NCBI GenBank assembly: GCA_026707745.1 | Contig: JAPOWG010000019.1 | Coordinates: 1 to 64,000, forward strand | From: Chloroflexota bacterium | Lineage (GTDB): Bacteria > Chloroflexota > Anaerolineae > Aggregatilineales > Phototrophicaceae | Direction of reading: 5' to 3' | DNA length: 64,000 bases | In this document: positions 60,510 through 64,000 of the stretch, one piece after another | Layout of the letters: each line of letters begins with the position of its first letter | Position numbering within the stretch: the first letter of the stretch is position 1 | Notes under the pieces: generated by a model | Seen by the model: the letters and a program-made list of their open reading frames with translations, nothing else | What the model was told of the DNA's origin: nothing | Databases searched by the model: none | Position numbers and translations under genes: made by a program

Positions 60510-61238
60510 ACTCTGACCCGCCGACACGGCCCCTTCATGCACGCCCAGGTAGCCTTTGATCGTCTCCTCGTCATTGAGGCAGTCTTCCGCACTACCCTCA
60601 AAGGCCAGGCTCCCCTCGCGCAAGACAAAGGCATAATCGCAATACTGCAAGACGCGCCGCGCGTTCTGCTCCACCACCACCAGCGTGATGCCTTGCCGAC
60701 GCAGGTCCTGCAAGACGCGGAAGACATCGCCCGCGATGGCCGGCGCCAAACCGGCGCTGGGCTCGTCCAGGAGCATGATCGACGGTCTGCCGAGCCAGGC
60801 AATGGCGATCGCCAGCATCTGATGCTCGCCGCCGCTGAGCAGCCCCGACTTCTGCGACTTGCGGCGTCCCAAAATAGGAAAAAGCTTCAACAGCTCCTCC
60901 AAGGCCTCCTGCCGCTGCTCGCGCGGCAAGATGCGCAGGCCTAGCTGCAAGTTTTCCAGCACCGTCATTTCGTTGAAGATGTTCTCGCGCTGCGGCACAT
61001 AAGCGATGCCCAACTTGGAGATGTCTTCGGTGCGCAGCCCGACCAGTTCGCGTCCGTCCAGTTGAATCGAGCCGCCGAAGATATTGTTGATGCCCATGAT
61101 CGCTTTCATCAGCGTGCTCTTGCCGGAGCCGTTCGGTCCCAACAGGGCGCTGAATTGTCCCTCGGCGAAGGCCAGACTGAGGTCTTGCAAGATCTCCAGT
61201 TTGCCGTAACCGGCGGTGAGGGAATCGACTTTTATCAT
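60492..61238 (-). CDS. livF: Branched-chain amino-acid ABC transporter ATPase (LivF-like)
   Basis: 248 residues from the ATG at 61238. Walker [10 protein letters not shown], signature LSGGEHQ (normal Q in LSGGQ replaced by E), Walker [14 protein letters not shown] and switch His region [12 protein letters not shown]-terminal [19 protein letters not shown] is typical of LivF. It energises branched-chain amino-acid or amide/urea uptake together with LivG, LivM and LivH. Last gene of the operon, 78 bases after livG. Confidence 0.92.
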   Translation of the reverse strand: MIKVDSLTAGYGKLEILQDLSLAFAEGQFSALLGPNGSGKSTLMKAIMGINNIFGGSIQLDGRELVGLRTEDISKLGIAYVPQRENIFNEMTVLENLQLGLRILPREQRQEALEELLKLFPILGRRKSQKSGLLSGGEHQMLAIAIAWLGRPSIMLLDEPSAGLAPAIAGDVFRVLQDLRRQGITLVVVEQNARRVLQYCDYAFVLREGSLAFEGSAEDCLNDEETIKGYLGVHEGAVSAGQSLRDPD

Positions 61239-61316
61239 GGTGTTTGCCGCCCAGAAAGCCGATGATCGGGCGGGTCGCCCGTCCATCGTTCCATTTGATG
61301 GCGCCGGCCATTTATA

Positions 61317-62072
61317 TCAATCACCGAAATAGACCTCTCGCACAGTCTCATGCGCGGCGATATCGTCGGCGCCGCCTTCCGCCAGCAGGTTGCCCAGGTG
61401 CATGACGTAGACATAATCGACGAAGTCAAAAAGGATCTCCAGCCGGTGCTCGACGATCAGAAAGGTGATGCCATGATCGTCGCGCAGGCGGCCGATCTGC
61501 TGGAAGATCTCATAAGCCAGGTTGGGCGCGACACCCGCCGTCGGCTCATCCAGCAGCAGCAGCTTGGGCCGTCCCATCAATGCGCGCGCGATCTCCAGCA
61601 ACTTCATCTGCCCGCCCGACAGGTCCGATGCCAGAGTGTCGTAATGCTGCAAGAGACGCACTTGTTCCAGGACTTCGATCGCCGAAACTGCATGCGCCTC
61701 TTCTTGCGCCTGCCAGTATCGCCGCCAAGGGGCGTACCAGGGATGTTCGCCGAGCTGTCCTTTTACTGGCAGCAGCACGTTGTCGAGGGCGGTCATTTTG
61801 AAATACAGCGACGGCTCTTGATAGCCGCGCGCGATGCCCCGCCGAAAGATCTGATCCGATGAAAAGTCGCTGATGTCCTCGCAGTCAAAGACGATACGCC
61901 CGGCGCTGAGATCGGTCGACCCGGCGATCAGATTGATCAAGGTGCTCTTGCCGGAGCCGTTGGGGCCGATCAAGCCGATGATGGCGCCTTCGGGAACATG
62001 CAGCGAGACATCGTCCACCGCGCGCAAGCCGCCATAATCTTTGCGAATGTTTTTGAGCTCGAGCAGGGGCAT
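61317..62072 (-). CDS. livG: Branched-chain amino-acid ABC transporter ATPase (LivG-like)
   Basis: 251 residues from the ATG at 62072 (an in-frame TTG precedes it). Walker [10 protein letters not shown], signature LSGGQMK, Walker B LLLLDEPTAGVAP and the LivG-type IVEHRLEILFDFVDYVYVM. The insertion after ARGYQEPSLYFKMT is as in LivG proteins. It works with LivF. It lies downstream of an unrelated GNAT gene inside the operon. Confidence 0.92.
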   Translation of the reverse strand: MPLLELKNIRKDYGGLRAVDDVSLHVPEGAIIGLIGPNGSGKSTLINLIAGSTDLSAGRIVFDCEDISDFSSDQIFRRGIARGYQEPSLYFKMTALDNVLLPVKGQLGEHPWYAPWRRYWQAQEEAHAVSAIEVLEQVRLLQHYDTLASDLSGGQMKLLEIARALMGRPKLLLLDEPTAGVAPNLAYEIFQQIGRLRDDHGITFLIVEHRLEILFDFVDYVYVMHLGNLLAEGGADDIAAHETVREVYFGD

Positions 62073-62119
62073 CAACCAGCCTTTCTATGATGCAGGCCCC
62101 AAGCGCAAACTTGCCGAGA

Positions 62120-62656
62120 TCACCAGGGAAGACCGCATAAATCCAGCACCGCGCATTGCGGCAACGGTTTCATGACGGGCATCACCATAACCTCGTCCCG
62201 CGGGAATAGGGTCTTTTCCCTGTCTTGTCGCACCAGCAAGTCCCCGACGAAAGAAGTAAAGCCAAAACGCCGATAGTAGCGCCGCATTTGCGGGCCGCAA
62301 AAAAGGAGCGACATATCGACCGCCATTTCACCTTGCAGGAATTCGATCGCCCGGCGTAGCCCTGCCCCGGCATAGCCTTTACCGCGCTGCGACGGGTGCG
62401 TTTTCACACCGCCGATCCCGCCGATCAGGGTCTCTTTATCGTCGCATAAGCAAAGTCGCGTCACGACGCCGACATGAGAAACAAGTTGACCATCGACACC
62501 CCGTATCATGATGCTCCATTGTGGAAGCGCCCACTCGCGCCGCATATTCGTTTTTTCGGCGCGCGGCGTCGGCGTATACACAGCCGCGTGCAGTGCCCGC
62601 AACGCCCCCGCTTCTTCATCGTTCAGTTGCGCCGTCGCTATGATATCCAGGTGCAT
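62120..62656 (-). CDS. GNAT-family N-acetyltransferase inside the liv operon
   Basis: 178 residues with GGAG nine bases upstream of the ATG. Acetyl-CoA-binding motif RGKGYAGAGLRRAIEFL, preceded by the beta-4 strand IGGIGGVKTHPSQ and followed by YYRRFGF. The overall length and layout resemble small-molecule acetyltransferases such as aminoglycoside AAC(2')-like enzymes, but no substrate can be assigned. It sits between livM and livG, 30 and 47 bases away, on the same strand, so it is co-transcribed. Confidence 0.85.
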   Translation of the reverse strand: MHLDIIATAQLNDEEAGALRALHAAVYTPTPRAEKTNMRREWALPQWSIMIRGVDGQLVSHVGVVTRLCLCDDKETLIGGIGGVKTHPSQRGKGYAGAGLRRAIEFLQGEMAVDMSLLFCGPQMRRYYRRFGFTSFVGDLLVRQDREKTLFPRDEVMVMPVMKPLPQCAVLDLCGLPW

Positions 62657-62686
62657 GGCTCTAACTCCGCTTTGGCAAAGGCTGCA

Positions 62687-63742
62687 TTATCGTCCCCGTA
62701 CCCGCCGAAGTATCTCATGGGCATCCGTCGTCAGCGGGGATTCTGGCAGCAGTCCACCTGGACGATAACGCAGCATCAGCAGCAAAATGACGCCAAAAAG
62801 GATGAAGCGCGCATAATTGAATTCGATCGGCGAACCGCTCATATTCAACACGATCGCGGCTATCTGCGTAATGCGATCCATAATAGCGATCAGCAGCGCG
62901 CCGAGCAAGGCGCCGCGGTTGTTGCCCACGCCGCCCAGCACAACCATCACCCAAATGTCCAGGGTCAAGGTCACTACATAGTCATTGGTGTTGACGAAGC
63001 CGGTATTCAAGGCGAATAGCACGCCGCCCACCGCCGCGATCATCGAGCCGATCAACATGATCCGCGCGCGCGCCAGGGAAATGCCTTTACCCAAGCCCCG
63101 AGTCACCTCTTCGTTTTCGCGCAAGCCTTTAAGCATGCGTCCAAAGGGCGAATGAACCAGGCGCTGACTGTAAAAATAAGCGACCGCGGCCAGGACCAGC
63201 GCCAGCAACATGAACAAGACGGCGCTAGCGCGCGGGTCATCCAGAAAATAGAAGGGCTGCGCGACGCCGGAAATCCCATTGTGCGAGCAGATCAGGTCGT
63301 CCGCGCCGCGCACGACGATGCGCACGATCTCGCCCCCGACCAGCAGAACCAACGCCAGGAACCATTCTTCTTTCAGGCGCAGCGTCACATACGAGACGGC
63401 AAAGCCAACCAGACCGGCCAATACCGCAGCGATTAGGAAAGTGAAGCCGAGGTTGATAAAACCAGCCACTGGTTGCGTCGCCATGATCTCCGAACGCAAC
63501 TGCAGCGCCTGGCCCATGGTCTGACGGCAAGGGTGTATGACCTGCTCGCCCGCCAGCAGCGGCAGCAAGCGCGTATATGTGATGCCCGCGACATAAGCGC
63601 CGATTGATACGAAGAGCGCCTGCCCGAAATTGGGTACGCCCGCCACGCCATATTCCAGATTGAGGCTGATGGCCATCAAGGCGTAGATGCCAAAAAGCGT
63701 CAAAATGGCGACGGTGGTTGCGCCGATGTCGATGTTTATCAT
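62687..63742 (-). CDS. livM: Branched-chain amino-acid ABC transporter permease (LivM-like)
   Basis: 351 residues, ATG overlapping the livH stop (ATGA). About ten hydrophobic segments; NLEYGVAGVPNFGQALFVSIGAY near the N-terminus and the LivM-type cytoplasmic loop GRMLKGLRENEEVTRGLGKG. MVVLGGVGNNRGALLGALL is the conserved C-terminal loop. Forms the channel with LivH. A 45-residue loop with two cysteines after THE first helices is longer than usual. Confidence 0.92.
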   Translation of the reverse strand: MINIDIGATTVAILTLFGIYALMAISLNLEYGVAGVPNFGQALFVSIGAYVAGITYTRLLPLLAGEQVIHPCRQTMGQALQLRSEIMATQPVAGFINLGFTFLIAAVLAGLVGFAVSYVTLRLKEEWFLALVLLVGGEIVRIVVRGADDLICSHNGISGVAQPFYFLDDPRASAVLFMLLALVLAAVAYFYSQRLVHSPFGRMLKGLRENEEVTRGLGKGISLARARIMLIGSMIAAVGGVLFALNTGFVNTNDYVVTLTLDIWVMVVLGGVGNNRGALLGALLIAIMDRITQIAAIVLNMSGSPIEFNYARFILFGVILLLMLRYRPGGLLPESPLTTDAHEILRRVRGR

Positions 63743-64000
63743 CGCTGCAAATCTCGGCCCCGATTAAAAAGTTCGGTAAAGCCCTGGGGACGGATGAGCA
63801 GAACGACAATGATGATGAAGAAGGGGATAGCCGGCTTGTAAGCGAGGTCGACGCCGAAGTTGAAATTGAGAAAAAGCATCACCGTGTTTTCCGAGAAGGC
63901 CACGACATAGGCGCCGAGGATGGTGCCGGAAAAACTTGACAGCCCCCCGAGGATGGCCGCTGCGAAAACGGACAGGATCGCGACCCAACCCATGAGTGGA
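63739..64000 (-). CDS. livH: Branched-chain amino-acid ABC transporter permease (LivH-like), 3' part
   Basis: Only the last 86 codons are inside the window. The reading frame is open to the edge, so the internal Met at 63993 is not the start. Conserved C-terminal segments LGGLSSFSGTILGAYVV and IRPQGFTELFNRG are those of LivH. The remaining operon genes upstream, presumably the binding protein and the start of livH, are outside the window. Confidence 0.9.
   Translation of the reverse strand, partial: PLMGWVAILSVFAAAILGGLSSFSGTILGAYVVAFSENTVMLFLNFNFGVDLAYKPAIPFFIIIVVLLIRPQGFTELFNRGRDLQR

Overview
The window looks like a chromosomal segment of a high-G+C bacterium, most probably a Chloroflexota (Anaerolineae-like) heterotroph. 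This is inferred from protein content, not from any rRNA. The clues are a secreted SH3b protein with long Pro/Thr linkers, a PHAX-type RNA-binding protein, an LmbU-like helix-turn-helix protein, a TIGR04076 protein, a menaquinone prenyltransferase, and intergenic DNA crowded with short palindromic repeats. I see no tRNA, rRNA or CRISPR array.

Layout. 1-105: tail of an IS3-family element. 0.4-5.4 kb: menA, a PHAX-domain protein, and a minus-strand operon of P-loop ATPase, dipeptide epimerase and M55 D-aminopeptidase, probably for cell-wall or D-amino-acid peptides. 6.2-8.7 kb: CE7 esterase, MBL hydrolase and an iodotyrosine-deiodinase-like flavoprotein. 9-10.6 kb: ParA ATPase overlapping an LmbU-like protein. 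11-16.4 kb: SDR, then amidohydrolase, SelA/DgaE-like PLP enzyme and TIGR04076 protein, then a P5C-type aldehyde dehydrogenase. 17-22 kb: M24 peptidase, two paralogous secreted proteins built from a four-fold cysteine-pair repeat I cannot assign to any family, a decayed copy of the M24 gene start between them (a tandem duplication), and a HAD phosphatase. 22.7-33 kb: amino-sugar region with two SIS proteins, a GH20 hexosaminidase, a 2-hydroxyacid dehydrogenase, an XRE-SorC fusion regulator and a divergent Ugp-like ABC importer. 33-41 kb: EEP hydrolase, HNH protein, PhyH oxygenase, a second sugar ABC importer with hairpins between its genes, and a LarA-like protein. 41-50.8 kb: orphan DNA methyltransferase, homocysteine methyltransferase-like enzyme and SDR, a dipeptide-type ABC importer carrying a three-gene HNH cassette inside its operon, an M14 deacylase and a Gfo/Idh/MocA oxidoreductase. 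50.9-53.9 kb: divergent spondin-domain and SH3b/excalibur surface proteins. 54-59.4 kb: four-gene minus-strand run of a 986-residue nuclease-like/methyltransferase protein, a DinB-like protein, a sialidase-like protein and a second methyltransferase. 59.6-64 kb: msrB, a thioesterase and a branched-chain amino-acid ABC operon containing a GNAT gene and leaving the window in livH.

Together the genes describe an organism that scavenges amino sugars, glycans, peptides and amino acids through several ABC importers. Both sugar importers and the peptide importer lack their own ATPase genes here, so they probably share ATPases encoded elsewhere. At least five families of short dispersed repeats fill the gaps. 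One is a hairpin family with conserved flanks and co-varying arms. Another often begins at or just after stop codons.
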